From NCBI GenBank assembly GCA_003194525.1, contig NBIV01000089.1, forward strand, positions 1 to 64,000: a DNA stretch of 64,000 nt, written 5' to 3'. Of the stretch, positions 1 to 10,343 are shown piece by piece. The notes beneath the pieces are model-generated. The model was not told the origin of the DNA. It saw nothing but the letters and a program-made list of their open reading frames with translations, and made no database searches. Position numbers and translations under genes: made by a program. The stretch is from Gracilariopsis chorda (taxonomy: Eukaryota; Rhodophyta; Florideophyceae; Gracilariales; Gracilariaceae). Numbering within the stretch: position 1 is the first letter of the stretch; the number at the start of each line of letters is the position of its first letter.

Positions 1-32
1 GACACCGGCCCCGATCAGCATGTTGACCACCT

Positions 33-1449
33 TCATGCGCTCGCACGCCGCCCCAAACGCCATGCGCTCCCTGCCCGAGCCCGCGTGTGCGCGCTGCCTC
101 CGCCGCCCCCCCGCCGACGACTCCGCATCAGCTCCAGCTGAAGCTCCAGCTCATCGTCCACCGACCCGTCGCGCTCGCCAGCGCGGCCGCCCGTGAGCGC
201 GCGCTCAGCCTGTGCCTTCTCCACGCGCACCTCCTCACCCTCGCCGTCCCTGTTCATGAGCGCCGCCAGCATGCGCTCGTCCGGAATGAGCGCGTGGTCC
301 GCCTCACCGCGCTCGGCGCGCGAAACAGCGCCCAGCGTGTCCTGCGAGTACAGGCTTCTTGAAAGCGCTTCCTGTCGCGCCAGCACGTCGTGCTCCTGAG
401 ACAGTGCCGAGTGGCGCTTCTCGCGCAGCACGTCGCTCTCCGCGCGCAGCCGCATTCCCAACGCCCACGACTTGGGAGAAAACATGATGGCGCCGCTCTC
501 CGGCGACCCGTGTCTCGCCGCGCACAAGCAGCAGCACATGAACACGAACAGCGTCACAAAGCCCAGAATGGAAATGATGATGATGACAGCGATCTTCCAC
601 GCGGGCAGCGAACTGATTGGCGGTCGCATTTTAGGATAGTGCACCAGCGCTGTAGTCAGTTGCGAGTCGCGTTTCAAAGGCTCTGCGTGTGTGTTCGACG
701 ACGGTAGACGCGACACTTCTTGCCACTTGAACACTATTCTGACCGGGTTTGTCGAGCGATAGCGGCGTCATGAAGACGTTGTTCGGGATGCGAAAGCTGA
801 ACTTTGTAAAATCTTCGGAGAAGGCCATGGAGCAGTTGTCGTTCAGTTCGGACGGAGCGGCGAACACGCCACACGACTGGTGATGCCATGGCAACAAGCG
901 CGAGTACTCGCTGTTCTTGACGCCCATGCGAATGGTGCTCAGCGGGGCGCTGACCGAGCTGACGTGACTTGGCGCATTGAACACCTTTGCGTCCACCGTG
1001 GTGACAGTGTCCGTGCGTAGACGCAGCGAACGAGCGTTCTTGCCCGTGTAGAAAATGTGCCGTTGTTGGTCGTATAGCACGATGCCCAACACGTACAGCG
1101 GGTGCGTGGATTGTTTCACAGTGCGATCCGGTAGCGTAAGCTGGTAGCGGAGCTGGGCGGTGCCCGGGAATGTGGTGATGGTGATTTCGGCGGTGACGAT
1201 GATTTGATTGCGCTCCAGCTCAAACGACTTGCTGAGCACTTGGATGAGCGGTCCGTCGGACGACACAACGCGCACAACGGGCTTATAGTCGTGTGAGGAG
1301 TTGACCAAGTCGGGCGGGAGATCAAACAGCACGGTTGGACGGCCAGTAGATTCGCCCTCCCGAAGCGCATATTCGTGTGCGGGGAGTCCGAACGGCATGC
1401 ATGTGAGGGGGCGGGCGGCGCAGACGAGCGCGAGGATGAGCGCGGGGAG

Positions 1450-1480
<31 letters not shown>

Positions 1481-1503
1481 CTGAGACGCGAAGAACGGAG
1501 CAT
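33..1503 (-). CDS. Unrecognised type I membrane protein, probably two exons
   Basis: I do not recognise the family. The first ATG in the upstream frame is at 1503-1501; the longer reading to 1611 has no ATG. The N-terminus is a basic stretch of Val-Arg repeats encoded by five GACGCG-type hexamers, then a hydrophobic segment (LPALILALVCA) that looks like a signal peptide. About 230 residues of beta-rich, ectodomain-like sequence follow. A second frame (649-33) supplies one strong transmembrane segment (WKIAVIIIISILGFVTLF), a Cys-rich juxtamembrane CCCLCA, and an acidic/basic cytosolic tail of about 150 residues. The two frames are out of register. An 85-nt intron from 734 (GTGTTC) to 650 (CTGACTACAG) would join them in phase 1 and give about 461 aa. 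That junction is inference; an indel is the alternative. Confidence 0.6.
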
Positions 1504-1737
1504 ACCAGGTGGAAGGGGAGAAGGTATGAGAGTGAAGGGTGAGCGTGAGCCGTTCGGCGTTGACGGGTGGTGGAGAGGATGTACCACGCCAGCGACAGAG
1601 CGAGCGCCCAATAGTGCGCGGCGCTACGGGCGGCTGCGGCGTGCGTGACGCGCAGCGCGTGTTTTTGCGGCAGTGCACAAGCTGTTCGCGCGCGACGACG
1701 CGTGCGCATCACGCGCACCGCAAGCACTCGAATCAAA

Positions 1738-1870
1738 CAAAAGCTTTACCACAAACATTCGAATCAACCAAAAAGCTTTACCTCAAACAAACAAAAGCTT
1801 TGCCGCAAACAAACAAAAGCTTTGCCGCAAACAAACAAAAGCTTTGCCGCAAACAAACAAAAGCTTTACC
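1738..1870. repeat. 22-bp tandem repeat (HindIII-spaced satellite)
   Basis: AAGCTT recurs at 1741, 1773, 1795, 1817, 1839 and 1861, so the first spacing is 32 and the rest exactly 22. The core unit reads roughly AAAAGCTTTGCCGCAAACAA. It lies between the aldo/keto reductase stop and the start region of the membrane-protein gene. The last copy ends 8 bp from the reductase stop codon, so the array probably lies in that gene's 3' UTR. Confidence 0.9.
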
Positions 1871-1878
1871 TTCGCCGC

Positions 1879-2817
1879 TCACGCGTGCGACGGGAATGCC
1901 CAGTACTCCACCATGTTGCACGTCATGAGGCCGCGGTCCAGCGCGTCCAGCTCGCGCAGCTGCGCCGCGCTCAGCGCCACGCGCTGCGCCCCAAAGTTCT
2001 GCGCGATGCGACCCGCGTTGGCGCTCTTCGCCAGCACGGAACAGCCCGTGTGCAGCCCCCACGCAATGAGCACCTGCGCCGGCGTCGCGCCGATTTCACG
2101 CCCAATGCGCGCCACCACCGCGTCCTGCAACGGCCCCCGCTTGCCCGACCCCAGCACCGAGTACATGCTCAAGTGCACGCCAAAGCGCGCGCACACGTCG
2201 CGAAGCTCCTTGCGCTGGTAGTAACAGTGCGCCTCGCATTGGTTCACGGCCGGTTTGATGCGCGCGTATTGCAGCGCGTCCATCAGCGCCACCGCCGGGT
2301 AGTTGCTCACCCCAATGTCCCTCACCAGCCGCAGATGCACGCACTTCTCCAGCCCGCGCCAGGTGTCCTGCAACGTCACCCCGTCCGCCCACGTGATGTC
2401 GCCCTTGTCGTCCCTCAGCACCCAGTTGTTCTCGCTGATGGGCAGCCCGTGGAATTTCCACGCGTACGGGTGGTGCACCAGATACAGGTCCACATACTCC
2501 ACACCCAAGTCGCTCAACGACTGTTTGCACGCGCTCACCACGTCGTCCGTGGCGTGGCACGTGTTCCACACCTTGGACGTGACGAACAGCTCGGAGCGCG
2601 AAACGCCCGACGTGGCAAACCATTCCTTAAGCGCCTGGCCCACTTCCTTCTCGTTAAAGTACACGGCGGCGCAGTCAATGTGGCGGTAGCCGGCGTTCAA
2701 CGCGGCCAGAACGGCGCGTTTGGTCTCTCCGCGCTCGGCCTTCCAGGTTCCGAAGCCGTGCAACGGCATGCGCTTGCCGGACGGTAACAGCACGTGCGTG
2801 GCGCTGCGCGCTGCCAT
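1879..2817 (-). CDS. Aldo/keto reductase
   Basis: A 312-aa NADPH-dependent aldo/keto reductase, the usual length for this (beta/alpha)8-barrel family, which reduces aldehydes, ketones or sugars in the cytosol. The start is the ATG at 2817-2815 (MAARSATHVLL); in-frame codons upstream give no ATG and look non-coding. The catalytic tetrad is visible: Asp48 in GYRHIDCA, Tyr53 in AAVYFNE, Lys82 in VTSKVW and His115 in YLVHHP. The C-terminal cofactor-loop region (SVLAKSANAGRI) replaces the common IPKS with AKSA, so cofactor contacts may differ. Substrate cannot be read from sequence. A 22-bp tandem repeat begins 8 bp past the stop. Single exon. Confidence 0.92.
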   Translation of the reverse strand: MAARSATHVLLPSGKRMPLHGFGTWKAERGETKRAVLAALNAGYRHIDCAAVYFNEKEVGQALKEWFATSGVSRSELFVTSKVWNTCHATDDVVSACKQSLSDLGVEYVDLYLVHHPYAWKFHGLPISENNWVLRDDKGDITWADGVTLQDTWRGLEKCVHLRLVRDIGVSNYPAVALMDALQYARIKPAVNQCEAHCYYQRKELRDVCARFGVHLSMYSVLGSGKRGPLQDAVVARIGREIGATPAQVLIAWGLHTGCSVLAKSANAGRIAQNFGAQRVALSAAQLRELDALDRGLMTCNMVEYWAFPSHA

Positions 2818-5661
2818 TGTAACACGCGCTTGTGATTGAACGCGCCGGCGCCGTTGACCAAGGCGGGCGCAGCCCACACGCACCAAGTGCCATCATCGCG
2901 CGTCTTTGTGAGCTGCAGCTCGCCACCACGTGTGCCACGTGCACAGCGCTCACAGCGCGCGCGTGCTCAGCGTGACGCGCCGCGCTTTCCGCCGTTCACA
3001 CACGTCGGGTGACGTGTATGTTGCTGCATTCAGCGGTAGCGGGCGAGTGGCGCGCGAAATGTAAAAGTGTCTGCAACTCTATTGCTTGTATAGTATCCGG
3101 TAGGTATCCGCTGGTCCGGAAGCGTCGGATTCTACAATAGCGATTATGCATCCCATTATTCGGAGCTCACGTGCACGCATTTGCGTGTCGGTGCAAACTG
3201 TACTGACAGTGTACTGTAGTGCCACTTGCTTCCTGCCGCTGTCAGCGCCTGCTTCATACGCGCCCTGCAGAATGTGAATCACCCAATTTCAGCCCATACG
3301 TTGGCACGCGCAGTGCTGTCCACCCGTTACTCTTTTTAACTGTGCACTGTAAAAGCGCCGCCGGCGCTTCCACCACCCTCCACTCCGCACCCACACACTC
3401 CCACTTGTGCGTCTACCAAACGTGCTGTTACCCGCTTAACCTATAACCCTACCTAACTTACAAACCGTATCCCTATATCCCTGTTAACTCATCAACCAAC
3501 CAAGATGAGGTTTTGTTTGCTTATGATGCATTGCTCCCCCATGCCGCCACCTCCATCGCCAACTTACTCCTCAAATCCTCTCAACCTACTTGCTTTCGTT
3601 CAACAACAACCTTATCACGTTTGGTATACACCTGCTTGCTCTATCACCTTACAGTATGCACAAACTTGTCAACTCCAACATACATACTTACAATATCACT
3701 TCTATCTCATAGCTCTTGAAATGTACACCCCAAATTTGTACGTGAGCCAAAAGCGTCCCGCCAAACAAACAAACACTCCGTTCAATACACCAATGTTAGT
3801 ACAACGCTACCATACAATGCCAATGCATTATATTGCCCTATTGCTTGCAATCGCTCCGACGAACAACAAAACACCCTGTTACGCCCACCTCTAGCTACAG
3901 CTTCAGAGCAATATACATATTGTTCACACGGAGCAACTTGTGGCTACATAACCTAGTCACACTGACTTCTTAACATTCCTCATCCCGCTGTCACTGTCTC
4001 TTTTCAAGCGAAGACAGTATTACCTTTCAGTGAGTGGAGGGCTGAGAATGCATGTATCATAAGTGGGCCCCTCACCTGAGATTTGAAATACTTGCCTCTC
4101 CAAGCTGGATTCTAGTGCTAGCTTTTCGGCTACAGTACTTACTATAATAGTTACTTTTACTGAGGTTTTGAATTGCGTGGAGCTCCCGCCAAACGGTACT
4201 TTGGCTGACACGCAACAGGGGCTGGAAGCGGCGTTGACGCTGTGCCGACAGCGAGCTTCACCCCTTCAAATAGCCCCAGAGGCCGTCTCTTGGTCGAGAA
4301 GAAAAGAGAGGTATCGAAAGAACAGAGTAAAGTGCCCCATCATTGTTTCACTTAGCTCTTTTAGCTGTATTAGTACTACGATGAAGAACCACCTGTATCA
4401 AGGTAATGAAATCTGTCCAGGGCACGATGCGTTAGTCCCTGCCGTGGTGCGTCGCTCTTCGTGTCTATTCAAATCACAGGGAAGTCGGAGTCGCCAACGG
4501 GAAAGCTTTGGAACTCAGCCTTGAAGACAGAGACTAGCTCTTCGAGTGTAGGCCTCGAAGTCGGAATGAGGTTCTGTCTGCCCATATAAACCAATGAGAC
4601 TAAAACCTATCTCGGTGGACTACAATTCCTCATATCTATATTACAGACATTACAACGGTAGTTTCTGGATACTTTTCCGTTGTGGTTTCAATTTCGGATC
4701 CGTTCGGCTTCCACGTCCCTTATCTTTGCGACGGATAGCACACACCGTGCTAGCAAATGCAATATGCCCTAGATTGGCTACTGGCGGTTCCTGGGAGATC
4801 TCTTTCCACGATAGTAGTGAAGGTCAAGGCCAGCGACGACTCTGAGTGCTCTGTTTCCTTTCTTCCAAGAAGCAAAACATGCATCGCCGTGATATGGAAG
4901 GAGTAACTCCTTCATTAGCTGGAAGGAATAACTCCTTCGAGCTAATTACACCATGTTTTGTCATTGGGATAACAACAAAACTGTTCCCAGGCAAGTTGTG
5001 ACATCATGACGCATCGCGTATGTACTTGCAAGACAATTTAGACACTAATCTTGAAAACTCGGTACTAAATGCACAACCCTGGAACGAAACTGAGAACGGA
5101 GAAGCAACATTATGAGTATGGGTGCCGAGAACTATTCTAACTATGCTAATAACCATGACGGTGAGTATATGCGAATATTACGATCATGACGTATGGACAT
5201 ATATCCGTTCAAGAGCAGCAGTGAAAACAGCATTGACGAACCACAAACACAAATTGAGTATTCCGGTCAGGAGCTGCTACGACATCATCATTTTGATGCA
5301 CGTTTGGGTCGATGATCGTAGAAGAGATGTGCTCAAAATGGAGATGGGTACGACGGGACAGAGAGCTTCCTTCTTCTCCAGGGAGCTTTACGTGATACAT
5401 AGAGTTTAGCGTGCTAGACGAGAAAAAGCTCCCTTGTAGTGATAGATTCACCACAACGCGGTAACTCGGTAATGTGCGCCCATAAAGCACTCAAAAGCTG
5501 CTGGCGTCATTTTCTCACGGTTGGTTTTGTGGTCGTGGAGACTGTTTCGGGGCAGGAACACTGAATCGACAAGCGATGGAGTGCAGAGCTTAGGCGCTAA
5601 TCCTTACATCACTCCCTCCAATCCTTTTTTTATGGAGCTCCTTCCTGCTCAGCACGCTACC
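2818..5661. other. Intergenic, no convincing gene
   Basis: The first part is the presumed upstream region of the aldo/keto reductase. About 3380-3900 is strikingly G-poor on the + strand (A/C/T-rich, many CCT, ACC and TAAC words). It holds a 129-codon ORF from the ATG at 3505 whose Pro/Tyr/Leu-rich composition looks like a by-product of base skew rather than a gene. The rest has only short ORFs. A pair of short palindromes is listed separately. Confidence 0.5.
4897..4938. repeat. Two tandem short palindromes
   Basis: GAAGGAGT-A-ACTCCTTC (4897-4913) is a perfect palindrome with a one-base centre. A near copy, GAAGGAATAACTCCTTC, follows at 4922-4938. Function unknown; the one-base centre matches larger palindromes elsewhere in the window. 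Confidence 0.75.
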
Positions 5662-5672
5662 ATAATACTAAG

Positions 5673-5814
5673 AGAGGCAGGGCTCTGACGTTGAATCAAA
5701 AGTAAGGACATGGCCAGAAAAGCTGTTGGTGTATCTAGAGAGAGGGGTTCTTCTCAGTGTAACCCCTACCGTAGTCTCGGAATTAGAGACGCGAGCTCAT
5801 ATAAACACACACAC
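5673..5814 (+). mobile_element. 5'-truncated LINE insertion (3' end only) with 11-bp target duplication
   Basis: This 142-bp piece is nearly identical to 37679-37823, the 3' end of a LINE whose C-terminal coding part is still readable there. It ends in an ATAAACACACACAC tail. It is bracketed by an exact direct repeat, ATAATACTAAG, at 5662-5672 and 5815-5825, the expected target-site duplication of target-primed reverse transcription. Extreme 5' truncation is typical for non-LTR elements. Sense is +, since the coding remnant (WPEKLLVYLER-like) reads on +. Confidence 0.88.
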
Positions 5815-5855
5815 ATAATACTAAGGGAAGAATTATAGCGATAGGCACCTGACTG

Positions 5856-7916
5856 TTGGGGAGATTTTGTATCGTTCGCGATGAGTCCTGCTTAATCAGT
5901 CATGTAAGTTACGGTACACCGAGTCCGATAATAAGAATGAGTGCATCGACGAACGAGTGCGCATTGCACGGTACTAAAAAGGAAATTGATAGGACTCTTG
6001 CACACTGCAAATCAATGCTGCAACAAGCAATCCATAGACTAGAAACTTATTGTGATCTCAATAAGATTAAGATGAATGCCGCCAAAACCGTCTTGGTTCC
6101 CTTCACCTACAATAGATGGAAACGCAACAGTGAGCAGTATGCCGTCTCGGTGAACGGAACTTCAGTCAATCCATCTAACAGCGTAAGGTTTCTTGGGCTG
6201 CAGCTGGATAGTCGGCTGAACTTTAAGGAACACCTGAAGAAGGTGAGGAACAAATATTTAAGTAGATGCAGGATATTGAGGAGACTGACAGGCACAAGTT
6301 GAGGTGCAAACTCCCAAACGATGCACACATTTAGACAGGGGTTCATCGAACCAATAGCGACATATGGCGCCGGCGTGTCAATTCCCAATGCTTCCGACAC
6401 AGACATACGGAACCTGGAAATGGCCCGCAATGTGGGATTGAGAATCCAAACGGGGTGTGTCAAATCCACACCAATCGGAAAGCTTCGGGAATTAACCCAA
6501 GTCAAGTCGTTGCCAGAGATCGCCGCCATTAAAGCCGCAGCATTATATGAAAAGATCATGCGGCTACCCGAGGAGGTACCAGTACAACAATCAATCACCA
6601 CACTCTCAAGCACGCGTATAAGGAAGAAAAGGTCAACGTTGAAAAAAGAAGCAGAGAAGAAACTGGCAGAGCTCGGCCTTCTTCATCTGTCGCGCGCCGC
6701 GCTTCCAATCGAGCCAGGACTAGCCATAATCCAGGACGCTGAGTTTCACTATACTCCTTGTTCTAAAGAAGATACCGAAGCAGTCCAACAGGAAGCTGCG
6801 CAAGCCTTGCTGGGCACACTACAACCAGCAAAATGCGAAGTATGGAGCGATGGCTCGGTAGGGGAGCCCTCAGGACAACCAGGAAACAGTGAAACCAGAA
6901 TTGCGGTGGAGTGGACAGATGGATGGTTTACAGGCAACGTTAGGAACTACGTTCATTCGATGGCGGCGCACCCCCAGTGTCGCCAATTCTATGATCGATA
7001 TCGCCGAATGCCAAATATGGTCGTATACTATGACGATGAGCTCGTCATGGCGTACACCTACCTCGATTCTCAACATGTACTAGATGTAGATGGGCACAAG
7101 TTAGGCTACCAGATCCTTTCTTTTTAGAAAGTTGGAGCCACAGCCTACACTATATGCTGGGATGATAACGGTCTAGAACAAGAGGAGGACAGTCTTCCGG
7201 CTGGATTCGAAGTATCTTCTTTTACAGCAGAGGTCATCGCTGCAAAACACGCCCTAAAGAAGGTTTTGAACAGATGCGAGCAGTGGTGGAAAGGGAGAAT
7301 TAGACTATTAACAGACTCGCAGAGCATGGTCGACGGCTTACGCAAATCTCCTCGGACACAATCCTCTTCGCTGCAAAGCGTATCACAAATCCTAAGTGTT
7401 ATCAGCGAGAGGAAAGACTGTTCCATCGATGTCGTTTGGGTACCCGGTCATTGCGGTCTTCCGCAAAATGAACGGGTGGATACCCTTGCAAAGCAAGGCT
7501 TAAGCACTTCCTTGAAAGATCAAATCAAAGTCTTGATCTACTTTGAGGACGATAAAACACGAATCATGGCGGCTTCGAAAGCCAAACCCTTCATCAGTGA
7601 TGTCCCAGGACAACTAGAGGACATCATAGCGTTTCGAAAAGAAGAAGTTACGCTGTCGCAAATCTACGTAGATCCCACTCCGAAGCTTCATCCAGGTGGT
7701 ACCTACACAGAAAGAAAGCCGTCACAGTGCGACTGCAACACACACGCTACCAATGATGTGGAACATTTTGTGCTGCGTTGCGCCAAGCGGACGGAATCTA
7801 GAAGACGCGAGCTCCCTGCTCCTGCAGAAAGAAGGGGTAAGACTTTAGCGGAGATAGTCCGCCAGTGGCCACAAAAGTTGTTAGCTTTCTTGAGGAGAGA
7901 GAAGTTTTTCAAATGA
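5856..7916 (+). pseudogene. Non-LTR retrotransposon ORF2 remnant (RT thumb, RNase H, zinc knuckle)
   Basis: One reading frame runs about 2 kb with two stops: TGA at 6300-6302, where Trp is expected, and TAG at 7125-7127. The first readable part corresponds to sequence just after the reverse transcriptase active site (NKIKMNAAKTVLVPF, then VRFLGLQLDSRLNFKEHL), so the catalytic palm is missing. RNase H follows: EVWSDGS, TAEVIAAKHAL, LTDSQSMVDG, VWVPGHCG and ERVDTLA carry the metal-binding residues. The C-terminus has a C-x-C...H...C knuckle (CDCNTHATNDVEHFVLRC). RNase H is split between WSDGS and GATAYT by about 85 extra residues (see findings). An I/Jockey-like element, dead. Confidence 0.88.
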
Positions 7917-10343
7917 AAAACCACTCTCAGCGTGCCGTAATCAGGCATGTTGAACCCACAATGAAGAAGAAAGAAAAAGCAGGAAATTGATCCCGAGCCG
8001 CAGCCAAGGTACCAATATTGCCCTCTAGTTCTTCGATATAACGTGCTTATCGCACTGTTGCCCGACGTGTAGCGACAGTGCTCCAAAAATGAAAAAAAAG
8101 AGATAGATAACGACACCGATGGAGTGGGAGAACCATGCACCGCTCAGTTATTCTTTTCTTGGCGTGAAAACAATGAAAAGGCGGCGTATCTACGGGGCGA
8201 TACTTTTCCGCACGACCACTAAAAACCGAAACAAGCATTCAGAAGGTGTTAAACGTTGAGGTTCATTGTTTGATGGCGACAAAAGGAAACGTCTTGTGGT
8301 CCAGCAGGTGGTTACGGAACGCTACGCCGTGATAGATATCTTTGTGTGCAGTAGTCCTATCTTTTCACACGGCGGGGCATCCCAGACTAGTCTCACACTT
8401 CCCGTCTGCTCTGATAGACCTTTTTACCACTAAAAATTCGATGTGTTGCCACGGAGGAGAATCACAGCAGGGTCCGCTTTCGAGACTTATTAAGGAGAAG
8501 TACAGATTTTACAATGCCTGGCATGACTTTACTGGGGGTTTCAAGTTTGGTTGTGAGGTTAAATAGAGCTATCTCTCTTTCTGTCTTGTACCAGGTGTAA
8601 AGCTTTGCTTTACCAATCGTAGCTGCAATTCCCTCCACATTTTCCGGACGACTTCGAACGCTCTTTAGAGGTGGCTACGATTCTGATCCCCCCCAAGCCA
8701 TTTTCCTCGCAACAGCATTCCTTTACAGCGCCTTGTGAGTTGCTTATTGCGCATGAAAGCAAGCTGGTTTGGAGCTATGTTTAAGCTCAGAATAGGTGCT
8801 ACATCTATAGAGTGCTGCACAACACGAAAGTTGGCACTGACTGTACTTCCAATGATTGATTCCAATCAATCCAACAGTACGCAGTTAAAGTGATAAAGCT
8901 TTCATGCGGTGCACGGGTATGCTGGTACGGCCCAAAAGAGCTGCTCTTCGTCCATGTTGAAACCGTTATCCCGTTTATAATCATCACGCCTTTTCCTGAC
9001 GATGTGATAGACGTTAACCCGTTGCTGTGTGCGAAACCTGCAGTACTGTGGTGTTGTTAACCCAATGCTTGGAATTCAAACATCCATAGAACACTTTGTT
9101 TTATGCTTTTGTATAGCTTTCTTGTCATATTGGTTCTCTTTAGAAAAGAACTAATATGACAAGGGAAGAGAGCGTTCTTGACTCCTGCACAAATGCAGAA
9201 CTAGCTAATCAACTAACAGATGACGATCATGTTGGGAGATGCTTGACTTTCTAATTGTTGGGTCAGGGACATATTGTTTGCAGACTAAGGGCAGGCTTTG
9301 CAGCACACGGTTCTGTGAATCCGGAACTGATTTCAGCTACTGGTGATACACATTCGATGGGTGAAAGCGTTCAGTGACGATTACACGAATATTGCAAAAG
9401 CTTCTTCCGCATTTATCTTGCTGTGGAACTCTAGTGCGTCACATTACCAACAGATGCAAGTTAGCGAATAAGGCATAAACTCCTCAAGCTCGAGTTTTAG
9501 TAGTCTTTGACCCGATAAACATGCCAAGCAGTCAACCACATGCAGCTCAGTCACTGGGAGGGCCTGCAAATGCACGGGAACAAAAATTTCAAACGAAGGT
9601 AATGCACTTACACGTATGACAGAGAGTTGGTTGATCCTCTTGTCATCATGTGAGGCACCGGTGCACGGACTTTGCTGACTCGTTTGACAGCACATCGACC
9701 CGAGTCTCGATGTGCGCGCGCGGTTGGTGAGATCGTTGACAACTCGTAATCGCCTTCAAAAGATATCCTCCCGAGCGTGCCGTACGAGTATCCCAACGCG
9801 ATTCATCTCGGTCTGCGTCCGCTGAAACACAACCATAACTGTAACAACTGTTCGTCAAGGAAGAACAGTTTCTACTGAACAGTTGGCGCCGCCCGATCTC
9901 GCAGACACAGTTTCTCACATTTTGTTCCCTCTTTGAGCAGTTGCACGACGTTATCATTTCAAGCCTGCTTGTAGATACAGGTGTCTTTTGAGCGCTCAAC
10001 AAGTGACAAGGCATTTGAAGTCTGAGAGCAGTAGCAGTGGTTTGAGAGTTGTGAAGTGGGTAAAGTTATACAAACATTTGATGAAACGGGCGTTCCACCC
10101 GTCCGAGAAGACGTCTATTGGATAAGGGTTAGTACGAATCGCGTCACTATAGGTTCCAAACAAACTGATCATGTCGAATCCCTCCCGTGTCGGCAGATAA
10201 GCGTCTGCTATTCGGTAAGGTAAGAGAAGCAGCAAACAAGTCATCCAGTGAGGGCCTCAAACCCAGCCTCTACGAACTCCAAAAGCAGACCGTGTAGTAG
10301 GTGACCCGCGCACGAGTTGATTCTATCGCTGCAACAAAAAGTT
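7917..10343. other. Intergenic, no convincing gene
   Basis: The first 150 bp are probably the 3' tail of the LINE remnant (ends AAGAAGAAAGAAAAAGC). The remainder contains only short, low-quality ORFs on both strands and one hairpin at 9121-9163. Confidence 0.5.
9121..9163. repeat. Inverted repeat, 43 bp
   Basis: Arms begin CTTGTCATATTGG and end CTAATATGACAAG. About 18 bp pair with one or two mismatches around a short AT-rich loop. No gene is adjacent, and it may be a small foldback element. Confidence 0.75.

Noticed and set aside
1645..2787. 380-codon + strand ORF antisense to the aldo/keto reductase
   Set aside because: It mirrors the reductase on the other strand; His/Arg/Val-rich shadow coding from G/C-ending codons.
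3505..3894. 129-codon ORF in the G-poor tract
   Set aside because: Amino-acid composition is explained by A/C/T-rich DNA; no domain, no codon preference like neighbours.
6855..7140. GGAGCC repeats as a target duplication for the segment inside the LINE RNase H
   Set aside because: The two copies are in different reading phases and the insertion keeps the frame, so a clean duplication is not supported.
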